A stretch of 50,281 nucleotides of DNA from Bacteroidota bacterium. GTDB lineage: Bacteria > Bacteroidota > Ignavibacteria > Ignavibacteriales > Melioribacteraceae. Where the stretch lies: the NCBI GenBank assembly GCA_021812705.1, contig JAKAMT010000003.1, positions 1 through 50,281 on the forward strand, given 5' to 3'. Positions 27,647-35,925 of this stretch are shown piece after piece. Position numbers and translations under genes: made by a program. Position 1 is the first letter of the stretch; each line of letters opens with the position of its first letter. The notes below the pieces were generated by a model, which worked only from the letters and a program-made list of their open reading frames with translations, was not told the origin of the DNA and ran no database searches.

Positions 27647-28579
27647 ATGAAGTTTAAGCTGATCATCTTTATACTTCTGTTGAGCTTTCTATTTTGTTAT
27701 TCCGGACTGATGGCTCAGGAAGAGCCGTCGAATTTGGCAGAAGAATATTCTGCGACGGATGAATTTGTTCCTCGTGAGAATAATTTTGATCCTCCCGTTT
27801 CCTCAACGACATTCAATTGGTACGATCCTATAGTAAAATTACCGGAGGATTTCACCGTGTTCGGGACAAGGTCTTTCAATAAAAAAAATTTTACAACTCT
27901 TGCCAGTCTAACTTTCTTAACTACTCTTCTAGTTGCTACCGATCATGAATCTACATTGCCGCTTAGGCAGGAATACAGGAGACATGAAACATTTCATGAT
28001 GTGGCAAAAAAAATAACATATCTGGGGGACGGGGAATTCCATTTAGGACTGGCGGCTCTGTTTGGGGGTGCGGGAATAATATTTAAAGACAACCGCGCTA
28101 TACGCACCGCGCTTCAAATTGTTGAAGCGGAAATTACAACAGGGCTCACCGTTCAGGTTTTAAAACACATCAGCGGAAGAGAAAGCCCGCAGTCTGCGTC
28201 GGCGTACGGCGGAAAATTCCGACCGCTTCCGAATATTGCTGAATACCACAAAAACCAGACTAAATATTATTCCTTTCCATCCGGTCATGTATCTACTTCT
28301 GTCGCTGTCCTAACCGTAATAGCTGAAAATTATTCCCAGGTAAAATGGATTAAACCTGTCGGATATTCAATCGTGGGTCTGATAGGATTGGGACTGGCAG
28401 CGCGCGGCTGGCATTGGCTTGGAGATTATCCTCTCGCTATTGCAATAGGATATACTTTCGGAAAAATTATTTCAGACAGAAATCAGTCGGATCCCGAAAA
28501 TGAATTATCGGAAGGCGGATTGGCGCTCAGCCCCACTTACATCAACGGACCGGGTTTGAGCATTTCATATTCTTTTTAA
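27647..28579 (+). CDS. PAP2-superfamily phosphatase
   Basis: A 310-residue exported or membrane-associated protein with an N-terminal signal sequence. The acid-phosphatase core shows KHISGRESP (motif 1), FPSGHVS (motif 2) and ARGWHWLGDYPLA (motif 3, catalytic His and Asp), with hydrophobic segments between. Family members hydrolyse phosphatidate, undecaprenyl diphosphate and similar lipid phosphates on the periplasmic side. ATG 27647 is used; a TTG directly before it is also possible. The C-terminal LSPTYINGPGLSISYSF resembles a short beta strand, unusual for a plain PAP2 enzyme. Substrate unknown. Confidence 0.87.
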   Translation: MKFKLIIFILLLSFLFCYSGLMAQEEPSNLAEEYSATDEFVPRENNFDPPVSSTTFNWYDPIVKLPEDFTVFGTRSFNKKNFTTLASLTFLTTLLVATDHESTLPLRQEYRRHETFHDVAKKITYLGDGEFHLGLAALFGGAGIIFKDNRAIRTALQIVEAEITTGLTVQVLKHISGRESPQSASAYGGKFRPLPNIAEYHKNQTKYYSFPSGHVSTSVAVLTVIAENYSQVKWIKPVGYSIVGLIGLGLAARGWHWLGDYPLAIAIGYTFGKIISDRNQSDPENELSEGGLALSPTYINGPGLSISYSF

Positions 28580-28604
28580 ACTTTCAACAGCTTCTCAAAA
28601 AAAA

Positions 28605-28691
28605 TCACTGCGGCTTCCGCTGGAGCGGAAAAAGCTTATAACCCTTTCTGTTAATTACCGGCTCTGATTCTTTAAGAATTCGCCGCAGTGA
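28605..28691. other. Structured intergenic element bounded by a 10-bp perfect inverted repeat
   Basis: TCACTGCGGC (28605-28614) and GCCGCAGTGA (28682-28691) enclose 67 bases. Inside are a TTCCGC/GCGGAA hairpin with loop TGGA (28615-28630) and a small ATTCT/AGAAT hairpin (28667-28679). Folded, this is a multibranched structure of 87 bases. It has no protein-coding content and no tRNA features. It might be a small RNA, a composite terminator, or a palindromic repeat. Confidence 0.5.
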
Positions 28692-28850
28692 CATCATAAT
28701 TGTCGATAATATTTCCCAAAAATAAAATCCAAAAATTTTGGAATCTTTTTTCTTTCTTAGATTTGTATGAAAATCTCTTTTAGCAAAGAGTCTTTCTATA
28801 AAAGCGAGTTATTATTATTATTACTCATCAAAAAGCCCGGAGCAGATAAA

Positions 28851-29345
28851 ATGCGTCATATATCATTTGGAATTCTATTTCTTTTGACAATCGCCTCATG
28901 CACAAAAGAGGTCCCTGAAACCGAAAAGAAACTTTTAAAATCAAGCGGCGAGAAATCGGCCGAGGAGACAATCAAAAATTTTGCCGCAGCTTATAACGAT
29001 AACAATATTGAAAAAGCCGTCTCGTTTTTTGACAATAACTACAAAGGAGCCGTTGGAGATTCTGATTATATGACCGGTCTCGATTCTCTTAGAGAAGACC
29101 TTATGCAGTACCGCAAACAATACCCGGAAGGGAGGTGGGAAATAAATATAGACGAAACAATTATTGCCGGTGATTATGCATGCGTTCTTACAACCGGGTC
29201 GTTTCTTATGCCGGATCCGATAGAGAAAAAAATGAATCCCGTATATTCCGAAAGAGCGATGAGAATTTTGAAGAAACAAAAAAGCGAGGAATGGAAAATT
29301 TACAGAAGCTTGGCAACGCCGACTTTTACATACGATCAGAAATAG
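28851..29345 (+). CDS. Lipoprotein with SnoaL/DUF4440-like fold
   Basis: A 164-residue predicted lipoprotein. The ATG at 28851 is chosen because GGAG is upstream and it starts a signal sequence ending in the lipobox TIASC, with Cys the acylation site. The mature region (SAEETIKNFAAAYNDNNIEKAVSFFD, then beta-rich GDYACVLTTGSF and WKIYRSLATP) has the layout of an NTF2-like (SnoaL/DUF4440) domain, often a small-ligand or protein-interaction fold. No catalytic residues assigned. Convergent with the anti-sigma gene, with a one-base gap. Confidence 0.7.
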   Translation: MRHISFGILFLLTIASCTKEVPETEKKLLKSSGEKSAEETIKNFAAAYNDNNIEKAVSFFDNNYKGAVGDSDYMTGLDSLREDLMQYRKQYPEGRWEINIDETIIAGDYACVLTTGSFLMPDPIEKKMNPVYSERAMRILKKQKSEEWKIYRSLATPTFTYDQK

Positions 29346-29346
29346 A

Positions 29347-30561
29347 TTAGAGCTGCCATTCAATATCCTGCCACCACAAGTAGATAGATTGCGTTTCTGC
29401 TTTAACTATTCCCATTTGTGTAACGCCCGCCGGCGGCGGGAAGTAATTTGCAATCGCCTGAAACAGAGGCACCCTTTTTTGTCTTGGCGACCTGGGAATC
29501 ATTGCCAGCAAGGTAAGCATATCCTCTTTATCGGCAGATCTTATTATTGCATCTACAGCATTTTCATCCCCTCTGAAATAATTCCGCACATAATTTTTAA
29601 ATTCTTCCGGGGCTTTTTCTCTGTACGGTATTCCTATTCCGTATTCTTTATTAATTTCGCAGGAATAGCCTTCATCCAAAAAAACAATTTCATCACCGCG
29701 GTGCATTTCAACCAATCCGAAATTGACTGTTATTTTTGAATTGTCGACTGAGTCTATCGCCATTTCAAATTCACCTGCGCGGTCGAAGATTGTGCATTCT
29801 TTCAATTTGATTGTAAAATCAGGCATGTTGAATGTGTTGGAAACTTTTAAGGCTCCTTTCACAAGAGAAACTTCGTTGTTGCCGTCTTTCGCCTTATTTA
29901 AGACCAGCAGAGAGTTTTGTTTAACAAGAATGTTGCCCACTCGGGGAACACGAATTGTGGCGCTTGAATTTTCGCCCGCAAAAAGACTCTGGCCCTGTTC
30001 AATTTTGCCGGAATGGTTGAGCCGCCCGTTGACAGTGATGGTTCCTGCGTTTGTTATCACCTTCCAGGGCGAATTATACTTTTGAAGATCATAAATAAAA
30101 TAACCCACAGCCATCAGGACCAAAGGGAAAAGTATTAGAATAATTTTACCCCAATTTATTTTTGAGGAAGCGAGAATCTGTGGAATATCCGCATGCATAA
30201 TTGTGCGTGAAAGAAAACTTTCTTTTCTGGCGGCTTTCGGTTTTAACTCTTCCTTTCCTCTTTGGAATAATTTTTTTTCTTTCTTTCTCAATTCGGCAAC
30301 GGGAGATTGAACCGGTTCCGGCTTTTCATCTTTTATGCTTCTGTCCAGAAGTTCATTTGAAAAAGTCTGAATAAGATCCGCCGGCGGGTCCGCGGAAAAA
30401 TTTAAGTTTTTAACCGTTTCAAAAAATTTTTTCATCTTCCGGTAGTCGGTCAGACAATTATTGCAGCTTTTAAGATGAGAATCGATCTCCTTTTTCTGAA
30501 AATCATCTAAAGTGCCGTCTATATAATCATGAAGGCTTATTTTAACTTCTTCGCAGTTCAT
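29347..30561 (-). CDS. Anti-sigma factor: zinc-finger domain fused to FecR-like domain
   Basis: A 404-residue membrane protein. Residues 1-45 form a zf-HC2/ZAS anti-sigma zinc finger (H followed by CNNCLTDY). One transmembrane segment (IILILFPLVLMAVGYFIY) lies near residues 140-160. The outer part is FecR-like (ITVNGRLNHSGKIEQGQSL, then ATIRVPRVGNILVKQ), a beta-rich sensory domain. It should hold the upstream sigma factor at the membrane and release it on a periplasmic cue. Its start is two bases after the sigma gene stop, so the pair is translationally coupled. Fusing ZAS and FecR in one chain is unusual next to classical FecI/FecR pairs; no TonB receptor gene is nearby. Confidence 0.8.
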   Translation of the reverse strand: MNCEEVKISLHDYIDGTLDDFQKKEIDSHLKSCNNCLTDYRKMKKFFETVKNLNFSADPPADLIQTFSNELLDRSIKDEKPEPVQSPVAELRKKEKKLFQRGKEELKPKAARKESFLSRTIMHADIPQILASSKINWGKIILILFPLVLMAVGYFIYDLQKYNSPWKVITNAGTITVNGRLNHSGKIEQGQSLFAGENSSATIRVPRVGNILVKQNSLLVLNKAKDGNNEVSLVKGALKVSNTFNMPDFTIKLKECTIFDRAGEFEMAIDSVDNSKITVNFGLVEMHRGDEIVFLDEGYSCEINKEYGIGIPYREKAPEEFKNYVRNYFRGDENAVDAIIRSADKEDMLTLLAMIPRSPRQKRVPLFQAIANYFPPPAGVTQMGIVKAETQSIYLWWQDIEWQL

Positions 30562-30563
30562 AA

Positions 30564-31067
30564 TTAAATTTTGCTTAGCAGAAAATCGCGCGTATTGATT
30601 AAAATTGTTTTTATTTCATCATGCCCGAGAGATTTTAAAAACGTTTTTATCTCTTCGATTGAATATCCTTCGACATCGTGAAGCACAAAAATTATTCTCC
30701 CGTTTACGGGAAGGGATAAAATCAAATTTTGTAAAAAATCGCTTTCGGAATTGAAATCTGCTTTAGTCAAAGATTTGACCGGAACAACAATTTCATTTTC
30801 CAGCGCGGCAATAGAATTTTTAATTGCGAATTTTTTAACCCAACCGGAATAGGGAATCTCCGGGTTGTACGAATTAATTCCGTCCCATGCATCAAAAAAA
30901 GTTTTTATTGTTATTTTTTCGGCGGCTTTTGAATCGGCCAGCAGTTTATAGGCAAGACTAAAAATAGTCTTCAGATTAATTTCGCACAGATCCTGAAACG
31001 CTCTTTTCCTCCCCTCTTTAGCGCGTTCAATCAGATAGCGAACATAATTTGTATTTTCTACTTTCAT
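30564..31067 (-). CDS. ECF-like RNA polymerase sigma factor (divergent)
   Basis: A 167-residue protein with the length and region order of an ECF sigma factor: region 2 (AFQDLCEINLKTIFSLAYKLL, then AEKITIKTFFDAWDGI) and region 4 (LSLPVNGRIIFVLHDVEGYSIEEIKTFL). The usual DAEDLxQETF motif of region 2.4 is changed to KAAEKITIKTFFDAW, so it is a divergent member. It is encoded between a pilin-like protein (13-base gap) and its likely anti-sigma partner (2-base gap). The regulon cannot be inferred from the window. Confidence 0.75.
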   Translation of the reverse strand: MKVENTNYVRYLIERAKEGRKRAFQDLCEINLKTIFSLAYKLLADSKAAEKITIKTFFDAWDGINSYNPEIPYSGWVKKFAIKNSIAALENEIVVPVKSLTKADFNSESDFLQNLILSLPVNGRIIFVLHDVEGYSIEEIKTFLKSLGHDEIKTILINTRDFLLSKI

Positions 31068-31080
31068 ATCAATCGCCAGT

Positions 31081-31464
31081 TCAGTTTACCACCGTAATTC
31101 TGATCCCCTTATCGTCGACTCTGGCAGTAACTCTTATTACTGTCGATTCATTTCTTCCGATATACTTGCCATTGCAACTGAGATTAACTCCTCCCGAGTG
31201 AACAACGGCAGCAAAATTTCCGGCTTCTGTTTCTTTGAGCTGAGGCGGTATTGACCACCCGCTATAAGTGCCGCCACCTCCGCCTGCTGCGGTTTCCTTT
31301 TTATAATATTCCTGGGCAAGGATTGCCAGGTCATTTAATCCGGCAATAATCTGATCGCGGTTGGACGATTCTGAATAACTCTTCACCAGATTTATTCCTA
31401 CAACCACCATCAATCCTACTACTATAACGCCAAGAACTATCAATAATAATTGCTGTGAGCCCAT
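31081..31464 (-). CDS. Pilin-like single-span membrane protein
   Basis: A 127-residue protein with a long N-terminal hydrophobic helix (LLLIVLGVIVVGLMVVVGINLV) directly after MGSQQ, then an amphipathic helix continuing into a Gly-rich spacer (GGGGG) and a small beta-rich C-terminal domain with one cysteine (NLSCNGKYIG). The helix-then-globule layout is like type IV pseudopilins, but the usual GFTLIE cleavage motif is absent. First gene of the operon with the sigma and anti-sigma genes, so it might be a regulated surface component or the sensed partner. Exact role unknown. Confidence 0.6.
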   Translation of the reverse strand: MGSQQLLLIVLGVIVVGLMVVVGINLVKSYSESSNRDQIIAGLNDLAILAQEYYKKETAAGGGGGTYSGWSIPPQLKETEAGNFAAVVHSGGVNLSCNGKYIGRNESTVIRVTARVDDKGIRITVVN

Positions 31465-31739
31465 AAAGTGATCACTTTCTTTTTAGTCCGGCCAATTCCA
31501 TTTGAAATTGCCTAAAAAGGATTCATTCCAATAATTAATGTTATAATATAACTCTGCTTAAAGAAAAAAACATAGATTTGTTCACTGATATTGACGGAGA
31601 CAGCCATTGCCTGCCGAAAGCCTTCCATTCCGTTGCAATTATTCGTTTGATTTAGAGCCCGCAGGTTAGTACGTTGGCAATAGCGGATAATGCAGTAAGA
31701 TTTTTTTATGACGGTATTTAAAATTGTGAGGCAACCAGA

Positions 31740-32705
31740 ATGATAAAAAGGGAAAGGGATTTTAAGTATTCGGACGGACCGGAACCTCACAAAGAACGCA
31801 CCAGGGCGATACTGAAAGATCATCCGGATATAAGAGAATTGATTTCGAGGAATGAATTAAGCTTTTTCATAATCCTGTTAATCGTCGGCGCACAGATTTC
31901 CGTTTCAATTTTGCTTGCGCGGGAGCCGTGGTGGCTTGCCTTAATTATTGCTTGGATATTCGGCGCCTTTGCCAATCATACATTATTTGTTCTAATTCAT
32001 GAATGCGCGCACAATCTGATTTTCAAAAGCAGGACGGCTAACAGAATTGCCTCCATATTGTGCGATCTTCCGATGAGCATTCCCACCGCCATCTCTTTCA
32101 GAAGTTATCATTTAAAACATCATTCATTCCAGGGAAATTATTTTTTGGACGCCGATCTTTCAAGCCGCTGGGAGGCAAAACTCATCGGTTCAACTTTTAT
32201 TGGAAAAAGTTTGTGGCTCCTTTTTTTTCCGGTGTTTCAGGCGTTAAGGCCGCCCCGTTTAAAGCAAATTGAATTTATGAACGGATGGACGGTTGTAAAC
32301 TGGATAGCGGTTTTCGGCTTCGATATTCTGATGATCTACTCTTTCGGATGGATTTCTTTCCTCTACTTTGCGGCATCATTATTCTTTTCGATAGGACTTC
32401 ACCCGCTCGGCGCGCGGTGGATCCAGGAACACTTTCTCACTTATCCCCCTCAGGAAACTTACAGCTATTACGGAATATTAAATATCCCTGCTCTGAATGT
32501 GGGTTATCACAATGAACATCACGATTTTCCCTCGGTGCCGTGGAACAGACTGCCGGAGATAAAAAAAAGAGCTCCGGAGTTTTACAACAATATAATTTCT
32601 CACAGATCATGGACCAAGCTTCTTTTGAAATTTATTTTTGATCCCGATCTTTCTCTATACTCCAGAATGGTTAGAAAAAACAGGGAGGGGATCGAAGAGG
32701 CTTAG
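31740..32705 (+). CDS. Dihydroceramide (sphingolipid delta-4) desaturase-like membrane desaturase
   Basis: A 321-residue membrane di-iron desaturase with three histidine boxes: HECAH (87-91), HLKHH (124-128) and HNEHH (257-261). The sequence recalls eukaryotic DEGS1 beyond the boxes: an N-terminal DFKYSDGPEPHKERTRAIL with the DEGS spacing, ETYSYYGILN, NVGYHNEHHDFP and a DPDLSLYSRM C-terminus. DEGS introduces the 4,5-trans double bond of sphingosine. A bacterial member suggests sphingolipid or related long-chain-base metabolism. GAGG is eight bases from the ATG. Possible -7 element TAGATTTG at 31573-31580, without a clear upstream box. Ordinary acyl-lipid desaturase activity is the alternative. 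Confidence 0.85.
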   Translation: MIKRERDFKYSDGPEPHKERTRAILKDHPDIRELISRNELSFFIILLIVGAQISVSILLAREPWWLALIIAWIFGAFANHTLFVLIHECAHNLIFKSRTANRIASILCDLPMSIPTAISFRSYHLKHHSFQGNYFLDADLSSRWEAKLIGSTFIGKSLWLLFFPVFQALRPPRLKQIEFMNGWTVVNWIAVFGFDILMIYSFGWISFLYFAASLFFSIGLHPLGARWIQEHFLTYPPQETYSYYGILNIPALNVGYHNEHHDFPSVPWNRLPEIKKRAPEFYNNIISHRSWTKLLLKFIFDPDLSLYSRMVRKNREGIEEA

Positions 32706-32725
32706 TACTCTCTTCATTTTCTGCA

Positions 32726-32962
32726 TTAATAATCTTTTCTCTGTGTAAGCAAAGAAACTGCAAAATATGCGGCCAGAATAAGCGCGCACTTGAAGAACCA
32801 GTTTATAAGAGTATCGCTCACCGAATGTGAAAGCCGGTCGGTCTCATAGAAAGAGTAAACCGCATATGCAGCTAATGAGAGTGTTATTATCCAGCCGGCA
32901 AAACTTGCCGGGAAAAAGAAAAATCCCCGTTTCTTGAACCAGGGAAATTTTAAAAAATTCAT
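32726..32962 (-). CDS. Small two-span membrane protein
   Basis: About 78 residues from the ATG at 32962 (the preceding open frame lacks convincing coding signal). Two hydrophobic segments: FFFFPASFAGWIITLSLAAYAVY and WFFKCALILAAYFAVSLL, with a basic N-terminus. No family recognised. Weak ribosome binding site. Convergent with the desaturase gene. Confidence 0.5.
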   Translation of the reverse strand: MNFLKFPWFKKRGFFFFPASFAGWIITLSLAAYAVYSFYETDRLSHSVSDTLINWFFKCALILAAYFAVSLLTQRKDY

Positions 32963-33103
32963 CCGATATTTTTTCCGTCTATTTTGATTACTGAATTCTC
33001 TTTTATTACGGACTTCAGCGCTCAATGATATGAAATTAAGCTTATAAAATCCTTTTCTCTCTCGCAAAATTTGCTGATTTTGATATCAAAATTTTACTCT
33101 TTC

Positions 33104-33613
33104 ATGTCAAAGACACGTTTTTCCGCGATTATTTTTTTCGCACTGGCAATAATATCAATAGCCGTTCCGCTGTTTTATTATCCTCTGCTTCCGCAGAACA
33201 TGGCGTCTCATTTCAATTTTAAAAACGAAGCGGACGGCTGGATGTCTAAGCGGTCGTTTTTTGCTGTCCAGATCGCAGTTACATTTTTTTTGTGGGGAAT
33301 GTTTTTATTGATAGCGGGCTTACTTCATAAATTTCCGGATTCAGCAATTAATCTGCCCAATAAAAATTTCTGGCTTAGCAGATTCCACAGAGAAGAAACC
33401 ATGAGCACGCTTAAAGATTTTTTCTACTGGATAGGCAACATAACGATGGCATTTATGCTTCTTCTTTTCCTGGAAGTATATAAAATAAATATGAACGGGA
33501 GTTTAAAGATGGACTCCAAAATTTGGATGTACACAATTCTGTTTATCGCCGCATTGACATTTTTAATCACAAGAATGATCCTTCATTTTAACAAAACTGA
33601 AAAATCAATTTGA
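33104..33613 (+). CDS. DUF1648-like membrane protein
   Basis: About 169 residues from the ATG at 33104, with four hydrophobic segments. The N-terminal part PLFYYPLLPQNMASHFNFKNEADGWMSKRSF is characteristic of DUF1648 (SdpI/YwcE-like immunity and growth proteins), in which a conserved P-x-HFN...G...W loop follows the first span. Function unknown here. It lies 12 bases before the GH20 gene and may be co-transcribed with it by chance of position. Confidence 0.7.
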   Translation: MSKTRFSAIIFFALAIISIAVPLFYYPLLPQNMASHFNFKNEADGWMSKRSFFAVQIAVTFFLWGMFLLIAGLLHKFPDSAINLPNKNFWLSRFHREETMSTLKDFFYWIGNITMAFMLLLFLEVYKINMNGSLKMDSKIWMYTILFIAALTFLITRMILHFNKTEKSI

Positions 33614-33625
33614 GCGGGAACTAAA

Positions 33626-35866
33626 ATGAAAAATATCTTATCACTGCTTCTTCTATCTGCGTTATTGTTATTCACTACTGCAACCGCAAAACCAAAACAG
33701 GTTGTCTCCATCATTCCTGTCCCGGCAAAAATGGAGATAGGCAAAGGTGAATTCAAATTTAATTCATCAACTAAAATTCTTATTGATGATTCGGGCGCGG
33801 AATTTCAGAAACTCGGCGACCTTTTAATAACGGCAATATATAATGCGACCGGATTAAAACTGGCGGCCCCTTCTGCGCACGGAAACAAATCCGGCGACAA
33901 TCTGATTTCAATACAGAACGATAAGAATATTTCCGACTCCGAGGCCTATTCGCTCGAGATCAACCCTAAGAAAATTACAATCTCAGCTTCTGGCGGAGCC
34001 GGAATTTTTTATGCCATACAGTCGCTGCTTCAGTTAATGCCGGTTGAAGGCAAACAGAAAAATTTTTCTGTGCCGGCACTTTCAATTCAGGATTCTCCCC
34101 GCTTTAAGTGGCGCGGAATGCACCTTGATGTGTGCCGCCATTTCTTCCCAGTAGAGTTCATAAAAAAATATATAGACATTCTCGCATTCTATAAGATCAA
34201 CAGATTTCACTGGCATTTGACAGACGATCAGGGATGGCGAATTGAGATTAAAAAATATCCGAAGCTTACAGAGGCGGGCTCCTGGAGAAAAGAAACTGCG
34301 GGCGACGGAAAACCGTACGGCGGATTTTATACACAGGAACAGATCAAAGAAGTTATTCGGTATGCACAGGAAAGATATGTAACAGTAATGCCGGAAATAG
34401 AGATGCCGGGTCATGCGCTTGCCGCACTTACCGCATATCCCGAACTTTCATGCACGGGAGGCTCGTTTGAAACAGGAACTACGTGGGGAGTTTTTGAAGA
34501 CGTATTTTGCGCGGGAAATAATAAAACGTTTTCCTTTTTGGAAGATGTTTTAACGGAAGTTATGAATCTTTTTCCAAGCGAATATATTCACATCGGCGGC
34601 GATGAATGCCCGAAAGAACGCTGGAAAGTTTGTCCGAAATGCCAGACAAGAATAAAAGCCGAGAATTTGAAAGACGAATTTCATCTTCAAAGTTATTTTA
34701 TACAGCGCATAGAAAAATTTATTAACTCAAAAGGTAGAAAAATAATCGGCTGGGATGAAATTCTTGAAGGCGGATTAGCTCCTAATGCCGCGGTGATGAG
34801 CTGGCGCGGCATAGACGGAGGCATCGCCGCCGCAAAATCGAATCACAATGTAGCAATGAGTCCGGGTACACACTGCTATTTTGATCATTACCAGGGATTG
34901 AACGGGGAACCAAAAGCCATTGGCGGTTATACTAATCTGGAGAAAGTTTATTCGTATGAACCGGTTCCGGAAGTATTGAATGCTGATGAAGCAAAGTATA
35001 TAATGGGTGCACAGGCGAATTTATGGACAGAATACATCGAAACAACGGATCATGTTGAGTATATGCTTCTGCCCAGATTGCTTGCGCTGAGCGAAGTTGT
35101 CTGGTCGCCTAAATCATCCAGGAATTATGAAGATTTCTCTTCCAGAATTATGAAACATTATGATATTCTTCAGAAAAAAAACTACAATTTCAGAGTTCCC
35201 ACTCCTTTGGACGAAACCGGAGAATATCTTTTAATGAACCGGAAACCGATTGAATTCTTGAAACCCGTAAAAGAATCAAAAATATTTTACACTTTGGACG
35301 GGACAGAACCAACCGAAAAATCGAAACTGTATACATCCCCTCTCAAAATTTCGAAAGCTGCTCTGCTGAAAGCCAGGACATTTTTAAATAACGGAAGAAC
35401 CAGTCCAACTGTTTCCCTATTAATCAGCGTCGTGGACACAACAAAGAACGGACTGAATTATAAATACTACGAGGGCAATTGGGATAAGCTTCCCGATTTT
35501 AGTGCTCTTACTCCCGTAAAATCCGGAAAGGTCTACAAACTTTCTCTCAGAGATTTCAAGCCGAGGGAAGACGGATTTGGACTGGTTATAAGCGGCTTTA
35601 TAAAAATTGACAAGCCGGGTGAATACAATTTTTATTTGAATTCCGATGACGGAAGCAAATTTTCAATCGACGATAAATTATTAATAGATAACGACGGCCC
35701 CCACAGCAGCAGAACCGTCAGCGCGAAAACCGGTCTCGCCGCCGGAAAGCATAAAGTTGAGATATTATTCTTTGAAGGAGCGGGAAGCCAGAATTTAAGT
35801 CTTGAATTCGAAGGAGCCGGAGTAAAAAGAATGCCGGTCCCCGCAAGCGCGTTCTTCAGAAACTGA
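33626..35866 (+). CDS. Exported beta-N-acetylhexosaminidase, GH20, with PA14-like C-terminus
   Basis: A 746-residue exported glycosidase that removes terminal beta-GlcNAc/GalNAc. A signal peptide (1-21) is followed by a GH20 N-terminal domain (to about 150) and the catalytic barrel with HWHLTDDQGWRIEI (195-208) and the catalytic pair Asp326-Glu327 in IHIGGDECPK. The end of the barrel is followed by a short chitobiase-type domain (about 545-600, IFYTLDGTEPT) and a PA14-like domain (about 615-740, GEYNFYLNSDDGSKFSID). First enzyme of the plus-strand glycan cluster. GH20 has substrate-assisted catalysis, and the Asp-Glu pair is intact. Confidence 0.93.
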   Translation: MKNILSLLLLSALLLFTTATAKPKQVVSIIPVPAKMEIGKGEFKFNSSTKILIDDSGAEFQKLGDLLITAIYNATGLKLAAPSAHGNKSGDNLISIQNDKNISDSEAYSLEINPKKITISASGGAGIFYAIQSLLQLMPVEGKQKNFSVPALSIQDSPRFKWRGMHLDVCRHFFPVEFIKKYIDILAFYKINRFHWHLTDDQGWRIEIKKYPKLTEAGSWRKETAGDGKPYGGFYTQEQIKEVIRYAQERYVTVMPEIEMPGHALAALTAYPELSCTGGSFETGTTWGVFEDVFCAGNNKTFSFLEDVLTEVMNLFPSEYIHIGGDECPKERWKVCPKCQTRIKAENLKDEFHLQSYFIQRIEKFINSKGRKIIGWDEILEGGLAPNAAVMSWRGIDGGIAAAKSNHNVAMSPGTHCYFDHYQGLNGEPKAIGGYTNLEKVYSYEPVPEVLNADEAKYIMGAQANLWTEYIETTDHVEYMLLPRLLALSEVVWSPKSSRNYEDFSSRIMKHYDILQKKNYNFRVPTPLDETGEYLLMNRKPIEFLKPVKESKIFYTLDGTEPTEKSKLYTSPLKISKAALLKARTFLNNGRTSPTVSLLISVVDTTKNGLNYKYYEGNWDKLPDFSALTPVKSGKVYKLSLRDFKPREDGFGLVISGFIKIDKPGEYNFYLNSDDGSKFSIDDKLLIDNDGPHSSRTVSAKTGLAAGKHKVEILFFEGAGSQNLSLEFEGAGVKRMPVPASAFFRN

Positions 35867-35925
35867 AAATATTGCGTTATTTATTTTATTCACAATGCGT
35901 GCAGACTGAATCGAAAGGAACTACA

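Noticed and set aside
29426-29440. GC palindrome CCCGCCGGCGGCGGG, similar to the hairpin at 5-19
   Set aside because: It lies inside the anti-sigma coding region, where it encodes a proline-alanine-glycine run, so no separate role is supported.
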